A DNA stretch of 64,000 nucleotides from assembly GCF_033115175.1 (NCBI RefSeq), contig NC_084827.1, positions 118,947,701 to 119,011,700 on the forward strand. The letters are read 5' to 3'. The notes beneath the pieces are model-generated. The model saw only the letters and a program-made list of their open reading frames with translations, was not told the DNA's origin and did no database searches. This stretch comes from Lepus europaeus. Taxonomy: Eukaryota; Chordata; Mammalia; Lagomorpha; Leporidae. Within the stretch, counting starts at the first letter, position 1; the number at the start of each line of letters is the position of its first letter. The translations under genes and the position numbers were made by a program. Below are positions 22,009 to 33,529 of the stretch, in pieces.

Positions 22009-22026
22009 GGTGCATTGATATGCACC
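22009..22026. promoter_or_regulatory. Perfect 7-bp palindrome with MEIS motif
   Basis: GGTGCAT-TGAT-ATGCACC, a perfect inverted repeat with a 4-base centre, directly overlapping TGACAG (22004-22009, a MEIS core). It lies between the TATA box at 21803 and the DR5 at 22678. Confidence 0.4.
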
Positions 22027-22677
22027 GTGAGAGCTCCAGCTGCTTAATAACCCCGTCCCCTGGCCGCTGTGAGCGCCTTTTATTTATTCGGTATCATATT
22101 AGGTATTGATCCCGGGTAGAATTAAGTGCAGTGAACAAGTATCAGGGCTCCGCTGCTTCGGCGGCGCGGGCGGGCGCGGCGGGACAGCGCGGCCGGGAGA
22201 CGGGCTGCTGCGGCTCCGGAGACGTCTTCCTTCTGGCTGGAGACCATTTGGCCCGCTATTCCGAACGGAGTTGGGCAACTTCCTGGGACCCGGAGAAAAG
22301 ACGAGCCACATCCAGTTTGGCGCCCCTTCCCCAGGAGGGGCAGGGGTTGGCGCCGGCGGAGTTTGGGGAAGCAGCAGGGCCCCGTCCCCGACTGGGGGTT
22401 GAGGGTAGGGAAGGAGAATGGGGGTGGAGTAGAGGGGGGTGAGAGAAGGACAGCCAAGGACTTCGGACAAAATGCCTAGCCTCGCCTCGCCGCCCCTCCC
22501 CCTCCCCAGGCTCTTCTCCACCCCAAGGCATTTGGGCCCTGGAGCCCAAATGAGCAAAGGTACCAAAGGGCGAGAAAAGAAAGCCTTAAAAAAAAGGGGG
22601 GGGGGAGTGATCGAAAAGATGAACCACTGAACAGTTGACCATTGTCCAAGTGATTTATGACCCGTTCCTGCTTTTTA

Positions 22678-22694
22678 GGTTCAAGCAGAGTTCA
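22678..22694 (+). promoter_or_regulatory. DR5 retinoic-acid response element upstream of HOXD3
   Basis: GGTTCA (22678-22683), five bases AGCAG, then AGTTCA (22689-22694): a perfect DR5, with the same half-site pair as the known Hoxa1 3' element. An opposite-strand half-site TGACCC lies 20 bp upstream. It is 2.4 kb before the HOXD3 coding start, just 3' of the CpG-rich block at 21.5-22.4 kb. Function is inferred from sequence only. Confidence 0.7.
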
Positions 22695-24974
22695 CAAGGA
22701 GTAGGGATTTCTGGAAAGAAATAAGCCTTTTACCAGTGTTACAACAAAATTCTCAGGTTTTGTTTGTAGAGGGGTGGCTTCTTTGGGGGCACTGTATTTT
22801 GGGGGGGCAGTAAAGCCCTCCCCAGTTAGGACAGCGCTAGGGCTACCTTTGCTGGTGGGGAACTAGACATGAATGCAGTGGGTCGTCCTGGCGTGCGCCT
22901 GGCAACCCCAGAAGACGTGTAAACAGGAGGGAGAACAGACTCTGCCCAGTACTTGCAGTTGGAAGTCGGAACACAAAGATTTTTCCAAGAACATGCCATA
23001 GGAACAACTATGCTTGTTGATGTAAACCCATCTATTGTCCCAAAGACTTGGTGAGTTCCTAAAAACCTGCTTCACTGTGTCTGGTCCACCCATCAGGATC
23101 AATTTGGTCAACATTGGAGGCAGGAGGGGGATGTTTTGCTTCCACAGTTGTAAATGGAATGGCAGCAGCAGCAGCAGCAGCAAGTTCTGCTGGTCTAAGA
23201 GTTTGAGGTGACCATTTACACATCCAGTGGGTTAAGACTGGAAGGAGGATTCCAGAAAAAGTGGCCAAACTTACCCAAACTCAGAGGGCCCAGTCCTTTG
23301 GCCTGGGGGCAAACACACATAACAAGGATGAGGATTTAGATGATCATTTGATATTCAGGAATTTTAACAGTCAGAGAATGCTATAGACAAGTAATGGAAA
23401 GAAAGATTAAGTCCAGCATACATTTAAGAACAGGAGTAACAAAATTCTTATAATTTACATCTTATTATAGTATCCCTTTGGGAAGGGCCTGTCTTACCAA
23501 GATAAATGTCACATTCACTTGTGTTCTAGAATAAAATGGGCAGCAACACTACCAAAGGGTGATTTGAGGAATTTTTAAAAATGTGTTAAGCTCTATGGCG
23601 AAAGTGGAGGACAAATGAGTTGGAGAAGTAGTTTCAGTACTGTGGTCCAATCCATGAGGTCATATAAGCTGACTAGATAATTGGGTCCATCACGATGACC
23701 ACAATGGAAGCCAAGGAGAGTTTCTGGGAAGGAAAGTTGCCCGAAACAAACAAAATCAGGAGCTAAAACCGGGGAGCTGACCTGTGAGTTTTCTTTATCA
23801 AACAGACAAAAGTGATTGAATGGTATTAGTTATACTTTAACTTCTTAGGAGCCATTCAGAAAAAGCAGGGAGGGAGGGTGAGAGGGGAAACCCCCATCAG
23901 GAGTCAGGGGACACAAAAGGGGTAGAATTTTTCTCGTTTTTTTTTTTTTTTTTTCTTCTTCTTCTATCTGGGTCCATTCATCATGTCATGAGAAGTTCTC
24001 TCATTGGGAGGTAGGGTGGAATAGATAGTCCAGAGCAGAGGTCAATAATAATAATATCTATTTATACAACAGATCTGAAGTAAAAACGATAACGTCATAG
24101 GGCATTCCTCAATTCTCCCAAGCTGCATGCATTTCGAATGCTAAACCTCTTCATGTATTTCCAGTGGTCACCATTTTGAGGTAGCAGGAGGACATAGTTC
24201 AGAGGCTACAAAAATGTAGATGAAAGAGAAGAAACAGTTTTTTTGCCCTCAAAATAAGTCGGAGTCATTAAGCCTTGATGTTTATCTCCTAGTTTTCTAC
24301 ATTGTAGATTTCACAGTCCTGACCCACAGCGCTCATTGGGCCGCTCCTCAGCCTGTCATCGCAAAGTGGATCATCTGGGTCCTCATGAAAGATGCTATGA
24401 TTTTGAAACCAGGTGGGGGAGATGTTATTTTTTGAGAGCACTGGCTGTTCTGGGGCTTTCTTTTTTGTATCAAAACACTAGGATGATTCCATGATTGGCT
24501 GATGGATTCAACCGTTCACCCACTCATTCAACAAGCATTTTTTTGCATTTATGACCTGTAGGCCACTGGGAGGGGTGTTATGAATATACAGATGAATAAG
24601 ACACAGTCCCTGCCTGCAAGGAGCTCACAGTTTCATGGGAAGCATCAGCCTGTAAAATGCTTGAGGACATAAGTGCTTTTATATTAAGGTTCAAAGGCAA
24701 AATTGACAATCTTAGAGAAAGAAAATTGGCAGTGGAGTAGAAGTCCCTTCCCTAGGTTAGAATTGAGCTAAAAAGAAGGAAAGACCTTTCTCTTACATTT
24801 AGGAGAAACTCCTTATGACTTTTCCAAGGGTTCAAATAAGTTGAACTTCACAAATCCCAGATCCAGTACCTTTCCCAACCCCTCACCATGAGGTGAGTGG
24901 GAAGCAGAAAGCCTGGGTTAGCCCCTCTACACTGACTGGTCTTGCCAATGACAGTCCCCCTGGGGCCTCTCACT
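22695..24974. other. Unique DNA before the HOXD3 coding exon
   Basis: Probably intron of the spliced HOXD3 leader. Contains a (CAG)n run (23162-23181), a T run (23938-23954) and an L2 relic (24515-24680). Confidence 0.45.
24515..24680 (+). mobile_element. L2 LINE relic (3' end)
   Basis: Resembles the L2 3' end: cattcaacaagcattt, then gaatatacagatgaataagacacagtccctgcctgcaaggagctcacagttt-type text. Old and diverged; 5'-truncated. Confidence 0.65.
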
Positions 24975-24988
24975 TTTCTTTTCAGCAG
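24975..24988 (+). other. HOXD3: Splice acceptor of the HOXD3 first coding exon (tandem NAGNAG)
   Basis: A pyrimidine tract (cacttttctttt) leads into TTCAGCAG, giving two acceptors three bases apart, after 24985 and after 24988. The exon then reads 80 or so bases of 5'UTR to the ATG at 25070. It shows that the leader is spliced from upstream exons. Confidence 0.6.
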
Positions 24989-25069
24989 GTCGCCTGGAGG
25001 CAGGAGGCTGGGCCAGCTCTCAGGACTCTGAAGACCTTGGAGGTGGTGTTAAGGATACCGTGGTAGTCA

Positions 25070-28000
25070 ATGTTATTTGAGCAGGGTCAGCAGGCCCTGG
25101 AGCTTCCTGAGTGCACGATGCAGAAGGCCGCTTACTATGAAAACCCAGGACTATTTGGAGGCTATGGCTACAGCAAAGCTACTGACACTTATGGCTACAG
25201 CACTCCCCATCAGCCCTACCCTCCCCCTGCTGCTGCCAACTCTCTGGACACTGATTACCCGGGTTCTGCCTGCTCCATCCAGAGCTCTGCACCACTTCGA
25301 GCTCCAGCCCATAAGGGGGCTGAACTCAACGGCAGCTGCATGCGGCCTGGCACTGGAAACAGCCAGGGTGGGGGTGGTGGCAGCCAGCCTCCGGGTCTCA
25401 ACTCAGAGCAGCAGCCACCACAGCCCCCTCCTCCACCACCGACACTGCCTCCATCCTCTCCCACCAACCCTGGAGGTGGAGTGCCTGCCAAGAAGGCCAA
25501 AGGTGGGCCCAATGCTTCTAGCTCTTCAGCCACCATCAGCAAGCAGATCTTTCCCTGGATGAAGGAGTCTCGACAGAACTCGAAGCAGAAGAACAGCTGT
25601 GCCACAGCAGGTGAGGGGGCTCATCCGCTGCGCCAAGGCCCCTCCAGACTGACCCAGGGAGGCCCCAGCCATCTAGGGACCAAAAATTCAGAGCTGGAAG
25701 TGTAACCTTGGAGGCCAGATGCTTAAACTCCTGTTCACACAGAAATATCCTTCCGAATGTCCCTAAATGTCCCTTGTAGTGGCAGTGGGTTCACTTCCAT
25801 TCCAGACTGTTGGTCCCTTAGTTGGACAGGTCTGTTATTAATGCAGAGTTCTTCCTTATACTGACACAGTGTCTGCTCTCCTGGGCTACTGGTCAGCTCC
25901 CTCTTCACCCACCAGCTCTTCGAAGTTTGAAGAAGGTATGATCATCCCCATGCCCGGGTGTTAAGTATATCAGATCACATACACCCTATGCCCTTAAATT
26001 AATAAGACATGTGGTCTGAGGAATACTATGTAAAGAGCCACGCTAAAGGTTTTATGAGCACTACCTAATTTAATTTTCCAAACACACTTTTGAGGTAGAT
26101 ATGCAACATTCCCATTTTACAGATAAGGAACCTGTTAATTAAAGATGATAAGCAACTTGCTCAAGATCCCAAACCACAATGCAGTCAAGTGGTGGATTTG
26201 AACCCAACTAGTCTGACTCAGGGCCTGCAAAGCATCACCATGAGACTACTTGGAGCACCCCAGGCCAATTCTCCTCACTCCAGCAACTCCAGATGGGAGA
26301 GAGTATTCTGGGAAACAGCAACAGTCTTGGGTCTCCCTCCTCTAGGTCCCTCAGAGTGTGTGCAGGGGGAAGACGGGCACAGCCAGGGCCTCTGCTCCTT
26401 CTCTTCACCCAGGCTGCCTGGGTCCTGAAATGTTCTGGCCTTGTGTTCTCTGACGTGGTTTACCTTCAGGGAGATGAACTTGCTTCCAGGTCCAGTGCTA
26501 GTCTGAGGCCTGGGATGTGGCTTGTTGTCTAGCTGGTTTGCCAGATGCTCTCTGGGGCTGCTGCTCCTAGGGGGAAAGCATTTCCTGGCCTGCGAGCTCC
26601 TTCTCCTGCCCCTCCCTCCTCAGCTGCAGGCTCAGACCCTCCCTCCTAGGAGGAATCCATTTGTCTTCCCAGTGAGGGAGTGGACAAGCAGTGGAGAGGT
26701 GGCAGGGGTGGTGGAAGCCACGGTTGAGGTTGCTGTGCCTAGTACTGCAATACTCAAAATGCTTCCAGCCCGGCCCTAGCCCCCTACAACTCCATCCAGG
26801 GTAGTTGTTTTTTTGTTTGTTTGTTTTGTTTTACCATTTTCCTGCCTCTGGGTACAGCTGGCTGGAGTGAGATGCCAAGATACTTACCCTGATTCTTTGC
26901 TCCCTAGGGGGCTCTGCCCAACAGCCAGCTCCTAAGTAAAGCGAGCTGGAGCTGCTCCCTCTTCACTTCACCCTCATTTCCAACAGCAGAGGCCAGGAGG
27001 AGTGTTCAAAGAAGTCTGGCCTTTCTTTGGGGGTGGGGTGGGGGACTAGGGAGGCCTTAGCAGCTGCTCCTACTCTTTCATTAAACTCCTTCATGGCCTT
27101 TGGGCTAGACTGGAGAGGAGGGGGAGGGTAGAGTGAATCCGACCTCAGAAAGCCGACGGACGGAGGCTTCAGGTGCGCCTTATAGGTAGGCATGGGCGGA
27201 GCTGTCACCCTTTGGAACTTCACTTATCACCTGTTCCTTCAGCCAGAATTGGAGGTGGGGGAGAGGGTGGAGGAAGGGGGAGCCAGGGACGCACCTCTTC
27301 CCCCAGGGTCCCCACCTCGTCGCTCAGCAACTCCCTCTCTCCCTCCCCACACAGGAGAGAGCTGTGAGGACAAGAGCCCGCCCGGCCCGGCCTCCAAGAG
27401 AGTGCGCACGGCGTACACCAGTGCGCAGCTGGTGGAGTTGGAAAAGGAGTTCCACTTCAACCGCTACCTGTGCCGACCTCGCCGAGTGGAGATGGCCAAT
27501 CTGCTGAACCTCACCGAACGCCAGATCAAGATCTGGTTCCAGAATAGGCGCATGAAATACAAGAAGGACCAGAAGGCCAAGGGCATCCTGCACTCGCCGG
27601 CCGGCCAGTCCCCGGAGCGCAGCCCGCCGCTCGGCGGCGCCGCGGGCCACGTGGCCTACTCAGGCCAGCTGCCGCCGGTGCCCGGCCTGGCCTACGACGC
27701 GCCCTCGCCGCCTGCTTTCGCCAAGTCGCAGCCCAACATGTACGGCCTGGCTGCCTACACGGCGCCGCTCAGCAGCTGCCTGCCCCAGCAGAAGCGCTAC
27801 GCGGCGCCCGAGTTCGAGCCCCACCCCATGGCGAGCAACGGCGGCGGCTTCGCCAGCGCCAACCTGCAGGGCAGCCCGGTGTACGTGGGCGGCAACTTTG
27901 TCGACTCCATGGCACCGGCGTCTGGGCCCGTCTTCAACCTGGGTCACCTCTCGCACCCGTCTTCGGCCAGCGTGGACTACAGTTGCGCCGCGCAGATTCC

Positions 28001-28112
28001 GGGCAACCACCACCACGGACCCTGCGACCCTCATCCCACCTACACAGATCTCTCGGCCCACCACTCGTCTCAGGGACGCCTGCCCGAGGCCCCCAAACTG
28101 ACGCACCTGTAG
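25070..28112 (+). CDS. HOXD3: Homeobox protein Hox-D3 (two coding exons)
   Basis: Paralogue-group-3 homeodomain transcription factor, nuclear, used in hindbrain, neck and atlas/axis patterning. Coding exons are 25070-25610 and 27355-28112 with a 1744-bp GT-AG intron (donor gcagGTGAGG, acceptor cacacAG); a split GGA codon joins ATAG to ESCEDK. The product is 432 aa, matching the human length I remember. Features in order: Tyr/Gly-rich N-terminus ([13 protein letters not shown]), Gly-rich and Pro-rich stretch, hexapeptide IFPWMKE with FPWM at 161-164, homeodomain at about 194-253 (WFQN 241-244), and the long group-3 C-terminal region ending [25 protein letters not shown]-like text, also seen in HOXA3. 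The in-frame ATG at 25118 (MQKAAYY) aligns with the start of other group-3 proteins, so translation may begin there. A splice acceptor at 24985/24988 shows that non-coding leader exons lie upstream. Confidence 0.98.
26045..26222 (+). mobile_element. MIR SINE relic in the HOXD3 intron
   Basis: Diverged MIR with its core and 3' half: cattttacagataaggaa, cttgctcaagatccca, ggatttgaaccca, gtctgactca. The only interspersed repeat recognised inside a HOX gene here. Confidence 0.8.
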
Positions 28113-28480
28113 CGGCCGCCGCGGGCCGGGACTCGCGGCGCGATTACCTCTCTGGCTTTGGCGGCTGGGGGCCAGCCGGGCAGCCCGGGGACCCACCCCT
28201 TTCCCCGCCCGGGCCTGGCCGCCGCCTCCCGGGTCTCGGGCCTCCAGCGGCAGAGGAGCTGGCACCCGGGCCACCCCTCTCGGGCGCATCCTCCTCTGGA
28301 TGACTCGCCGTAAATCAGCCGCAAGGATCCTCCCCTGTAAGCCTGCCAGTGCCATATACCGCGGACCGAGGGACTCTAATCTGGTAATGATGTCCCCCGA
28401 AGGTAAGTCTGAGACCCGTCGGCGGCGCGCCCTGCGGAGCGACCCGAGTCTCGAGTCTCGGCCCGCGTCTAGCTCCGTTT
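27350..28480. other. CpG-rich block over HOXD3 exon 2
   Basis: GC-rich coding and early 3'UTR sequence. The reverse-strand open frames here are side effects of composition. Confidence 0.6.
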
Positions 28481-28919
28481 CCGAGACCTTAATTTATATG
28501 CTCCTTCCCGCCCCGTAAGGATTGCATCGGACTCAACGATCTGTATTTATTATTTGAAGCGAGTCATTTCGTTTCCCTGATTATTTATCCTCGTCTTAAT
28601 GTATTTATGTGTATATCTATCTGTAGGATTCTCCAGCCGAGCTTCGGAACGAGCTCCCGGGCCCTGGGGGCCACGTGTCACCCTCAGTCCCCTTCGGTCT
28701 GCACTAGTTGAGAGAGTAGTTTTTGAACAGTTGTAACCGTGGCTGGTGTTTGTATTTGATGTAAAGGATTAAGACCGCAAATTGTCCTTCCTGGGTAGAG
28801 TCAGGCCGCCCGGTGGCGTGGCACGACACACACGTTAGTCATTTCTCAGCGGCAGCCCTCGCCACTCGCCACAGTTTATTGATTTCAAATTGTCTGGTAC
28901 TATTTGAACAAATATTTAG

Positions 28920-28925
28920 AATAAA
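28920..28925 (+). terminator. HOXD3: Probable HOXD3 polyadenylation signal
   Basis: AATAAA about 810 bases after the HOXD3 stop, the first canonical signal. Further ones follow at 29274-29279, 29281-29286 and 29500-29505, so longer alternative 3'UTRs are possible. Confidence 0.6.
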
Positions 28926-30289
28926 AAAATGTCTCGGTCGGAAGTGTATCTGTGTTAATCATGCACACTTGCAAGCACATCAGAACCCTGATGGAAGGCT
29001 TGGAAATAGACTGACCCTTTGGGGGGAAAACTGTTTTATTTATTAGGACTCTAGTGTACAAAACTGATTCTGGGAATACTTGATTACATTCCAGCGACTG
29101 AAACTAGGGCGGGGAGATCCCAGAGAATGCAAACATAGGCTTGTTTTGGGGGTGGCATGGGGGTGATTTGGAGGAGGCTTTGCCAAAGCCACCACTATAG
29201 CTTCTTCGCCCTCTTTGTAGACACAATCGACTTTTACACTGGGGAGGCCAGAGCTCATTTTTTTGCATTAAGTAATAAAGAATAAACTCTGAGAGAAAAC
29301 TGACAATCAAAGAAAAAAAAAAACACGAGAGAAGTGGACAGAAGACTAGAGCTATGAAAAAGCTAAGGTGCTGAGGAAGAAATGTTCAGTGGGAGATGCG
29401 CACCTGAGCTTTTTCTCTAGGAAATGCTGTCATGGATTTTTCCTTTGTAGTGCTCAGAAGTTCATTTCTAAAGAAAACGCATTCTCCACCATGTCAAGTA
29501 ATAAAAGTTTCATTAATGGAACACAACAAGAATGAACACCTTCTTTATTCCTGTTTCTTTGTACAAAACGGGCAAAACTGTCTTCAAGGGTTGATAAACA
29601 TTTTGTAAATATTAGCGTGGCTGTAGCTAGGGGTGGACACTGCATACCTGCTTCCAGGGGAGGGGGCATTTGGAAGACAACTTCAGATAGGGTTCAACTC
29701 TTTTGTAGTTCGGCAAAGTCTGCCCACGCATCTCTATTTGGCTTGACAAATAACACAACTCCTACTACATCCCCAGTGACGCGAGGTGAAATTCCTATTG
29801 TGTGGAAATAATTTGACTTCTACTTTTCTAGTGGAACAACCACCACTTCTATCTGGATGTTTGTGTTTTGCTAAGTAATGATGGCTCAAAATAATATTTA
29901 GTTTCCTTGTTCCTTTGTGCTCATTCTAAAATGGCATGTTGGATTGGGAGTGGGGGGGTGTCCTTTTGCTAAATTTCACTTCATGCCAGCAGGTTTAGAG
30001 TCTCTATGTTGTAGAAGTGTATCAACAGAATAAATGATTCGATCGAAGACATATCCTACCCACCTTCAAGGCTCAACATTGTTTTCCAAGAAACCTGCAC
30101 CCATGGGCAGGATTTCTAATTGTCTTGTAAGAAATTATTTTTTAAGCTATTAAGAAGAGCTAGCCATCTTCCAGGGATTACCACCGGCTTTCTTAACTGG
30201 CTAAACATTGTCAGGCTGTTTCATTTCGGCCCAGTTTTTCCTCATCTCCTCTTCCTATCATAAATAATAATAAAAATACATAATGCATC
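28926..30289. other. HOXD3 downstream DNA
   Basis: AT-rich, with several further AATAAA motifs (29274, 29281, 29500), so part may be extended HOXD3 3'UTR. No gene or interspersed repeat seen. Confidence 0.45.
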
Positions 30290-31480
30290 ATGGCTCCAGG
30301 CGTTTTCCAGCGCGGTGTTACCGCAGGAGTATCTGCTGAGTCTGCGGGTGTCTGCAAAACCCCAAGTGTCATCTGCGGCTTAGGGTTGCACGGATTAGAC
30401 TTTAAACGGTGTCTAGCCCGGCTGACACCAGCTTCCTCTCACACTGGGGCTCCCCGGAAGCGCGGGCTTGCCGTGGGGGCTCCCTCAGCAGGCAGCCGCA
30501 GCCCCCGGGTGTGTGTGTGTGTCGGGGCAGGGGTCACCTGGACCACATGTGTGCTCTCCCCCACCTCTGCAGGTTCCCGAGACTTGCGAGAATGGCCCGA
30601 TGGGCTCCGGAGGCTGGCACGAATCAGGTGCTGGGCACACACCCGGTGGCTCCCAGCGTCGGTGGGGTGGGGTGGGGGTGGCGGCGAGACCCACGAGGGC
30701 GCGTTCTCACGCGGTGGCCTGCCCGGCCGAGAGCTGGGGCCCGCGGCACAGACATTTAAAACTTCATAAATTATAAACAAGCCGCCTTGGCCTTCGCCAT
30801 AAATCCCGCTGCTCTTGAGCCTGCAATTAGTGTAGGGAAGCACCCGAGTCTAAACACAAGCAAAGGCGCTCCGAAGGGCCCAACTGCCCGAGGTTGCAAT
30901 CCTTTCTTTCCCAGCGCCGCCCCCCTGCGCTCGAGGCTCGCACGCAGCCGCCGCCTCCCCCGCCACCGCCGGCGGTGCACACTCGGCTGGGTTCCCGCTC
31001 GGCGGGCGACGGAAGGTCACAATAGCTGCTCTATCCGCGGAGGCGCCCGCCTCCTCCCTCCGGGTCTCAGAGCTGCAGAGAAAAGCGAGTGGGGGAGGGG
31101 AAGCCGGCCCCAGCAATGGCGCCCTGGGCCCAGGCCTCTCGTTCGCCTGCGGAGGAGGACCCGCAACGGGAGGGGGGCGGGCGGCGGCGGAGGGAGACCC
31201 CCCCACCCTTCCCCACGCCCCTCTCCGGGGTCCAGCGCTCCGGGGGTCCGCCCAGAGCAGCCTGGCAAACCGTGCGTGCGGCGCGGGGCCCGACGCCTGG
31301 AGATGGGGCAGGGCTGAGCCTCGCTCCTACGGGAGCAAATGGCTCTAGGTAAGGCCATGGCCAGCTCTGCTATTTCCCTCCAGAGACCCCTCTGAGAGGG
31401 AGCGGTGGGGCCCCCTGAATTCTGAGGGAAGGGGTCACGCCGCCGAGGGCCCCAGCCCGTGGACGAGAGGTAGGCGGCCT
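30290..31480. other. CpG-rich block 3' of HOXD3
   Basis: CpG-dense sequence 2.2-3.4 kb after the HOXD3 stop, with no coding frame resembling a protein. Probable promoter or regulatory CpG island of the HOXD3-HOXD1 interval, where human has the antisense lncRNA HAGLR. The embedded atttaaaacttcataaattataaac (around 30760) is an AT-rich homeodomain-type segment. Bounds are by eye. Confidence 0.5.
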
Positions 31481-32793
31481 TTGGGCGTCCCTGCTGGTTT
31501 TGCTCAGGGATTCAAATGTGAATGAAGGCAGGGAAGCAGTGGGGCAGCCACAGAACTGGGAGATAGAGGTGGGGGAAAGCGAGCTTCCCTTGTGACCAGG
31601 AAGACCTCAGGATCCAGCCTGCAGCGGAACGCCCAGACCCAGCTGAGCCGGCCAGGGGCATAGCAGTTGCAGAAGAAGGGCCTGGAGAAAAATCCTGGCC
31701 ACTGGTAAGGAGGTTAAAAAAAAAAAAAAAAAAAAAAACGGGGTGGGGGGAGGCGATTAAGTACACAATCTGCCTTCTGGCCTTCCTTCCTCAGCCTCAT
31801 CCAGGGACCTGACAGAGAAAAATCCTCCTCTGATGGAATCATTAAGTTAACCATCCATTTGTACCATTTCTTTGTACAGACTTTCAAATGAGAGAGAATT
31901 GGAGCGACCGCTGGCCCCTTGGTGCAGCCCAAGCCTAGTACCTATCAGAGATGCATCAGCGTCAGGGGCTGCTACACTTGCTGAACAAGATTTTTGGAAT
32001 TTCTATTTGTGAAGAGTATTAAAAGCCACTGATGACCTAAACCAGCGGCGTGCCCCCCCCCCCCCCCCCAGCCTGCACCAGCCCGCTGGTCCCATGGTGT
32101 AGGGCATCTTGGCAGCCAGCAGGCCTGGGAGCCCAGGCTCTCCATCTGTTGAGGTTTTTCACAAGGGAGGGGGCAGAGGATGTGTGTGGGTGTGTGTTTG
32201 AATAACAAAGCATGGACCCTTCATTCTAACGAGTCGTGCTCCCTTGCTTGACCTGGGGCAGTCAGCTTGCTCACACCTTCAGTATTCCAAGGCAGCCACG
32301 GGCCTGTTTTGATTTTTATCAGAGGAATTAGCAGAAACGTCCCTTTGAAGTCAAGCAGTAGTTAATCCTCTTCCTCTGGGAGCTGTTAGCATGGCTTTGG
32401 TCCTTTCAGAAACTGAAAGAAAACACCAGGAAGAACAGAAGTGTGTGAGTAGCAAGAAGAGAGGTAGAAGGTCCCCTCCCCACCAACTCTTATCCTGCTC
32501 AGTTGAGGGCATGGCCACTTCCTGGAGGGAGTATCTTTAGGGCCCTGGCAAGTGGGCCCACCAAGAGCTGAGCTGTGTTGTCAGCAGCCAAGCTCTTACC
32601 ACTTTAGAGGGCTAGCTTTCATAGGTCTCTCTTGCAAAAGGCCTGGCTGGAAGGGGTGGGGGTGGGGGGTGGAGAGAGAGGGAGAAACCTGGGCAGATGA
32701 ATCCTCTGCACTTACTGCATCAGTGGTGCTGGGGAGGATCAGCAGAGGATGAAATCATAGTCCTCACTGCCCCCCCCCACCCCCCATTTAAGA
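31481..32793. other. HOXD3-HOXD1 interval before the first SINE
   Basis: Unique DNA with a poly-A run (31716-31738) and C runs (32055-32070, 32770-32787). No gene seen. Confidence 0.45.
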
Positions 32794-33063
32794 AAAGATT
32801 TATTATTTATTTGAAAGAGTTACACAGAAAGATCTTTCACCTGCTGGCTCACTCCCTAGAGGGTCACAATGGCCAGTGCTGGGTCCAGGGGCTTCTTCCA
32901 GGTCTTCTGCATGGGTGGCAGGACTCCAGGCAGTTGGGCCTACTTCTGTTGCTTTCCCAGGCCATTAGCAGGGAACTGGTCTGGAAGTGGAACAGCCAGA
33001 CCCAACCAGAAGCGGCATGATTGCAGGCAGTGGCTTTACCCACTGTGCCACAACACTGGCCCC
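32794..33063 (-). mobile_element. CSINE (lagomorph C repeat)
   Basis: Reverse orientation: starts with the gatttattatttatttgaaag tail complement and ends ccacaacactggcccc. The first SINE from the left side of the window. Confidence 0.85.
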
Positions 33064-33529
33064 TGTTCCCTTGTTTTCTACTCCAGCTACAAATGGCCTT
33101 TGCTTTGGGTTCTAAGGTTAGTGACAAGTGGATTTTTATATCTCACCTAAAGCCCATTCCTAAACACTTCCCTTAGGTCTCACACCCACCTTGGCAAGTT
33201 GGAAAGTACAGCAGGGATCCAAAGGCCCAATTTCGGGCCAGGTCCAGCCTAGATGCACAGTGAACAAAAGAGGTCCCCACACGGAGGAAGAGCCCGGTCC
33301 CGTGCAGCAGCAGAGTCCTCCGAAGACAGAAGCGAGTGCACGTTTTTGTTCTAGATCCTGTGGCAAAATATCTTGACTAGTTCTGATACTAGTCTGGACT
33401 GGTTTTCACAGCAGATTATCTGTAAAACCACAAAAGAAGTGGGGTATTAACAGTAGGAATGGCCAGGAGGAGAGCCTAAGGTGAGTGGGATTCATGAAGA
33501 ACCCAGTCACAGAAAAAGCAGGCTTCCAA

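Larger units (their letters stand above)
21490..22420. other. CpG-rich block upstream of HOXD3
   Basis: Two CpG-dense stretches (about 21.5-21.85 and 22.13-22.42 kb) around an AT-rich core with the palindrome at 22009. Likely promoter region for HOXD3 leader transcripts or an antisense RNA. Bounds are by eye. Confidence 0.6.

Noticed and set aside
25611-25705. Extension of the HOXD3 exon 1 frame past 25610
   Set aside because: It runs through a good GTGAGG donor into intron; the homeodomain exon joins in frame at 27355.
27660-28355. 231-codon reverse frame over HOXD3 exon 2
   Set aside because: Arg/Gly/Val-rich shadow of the coding strand.
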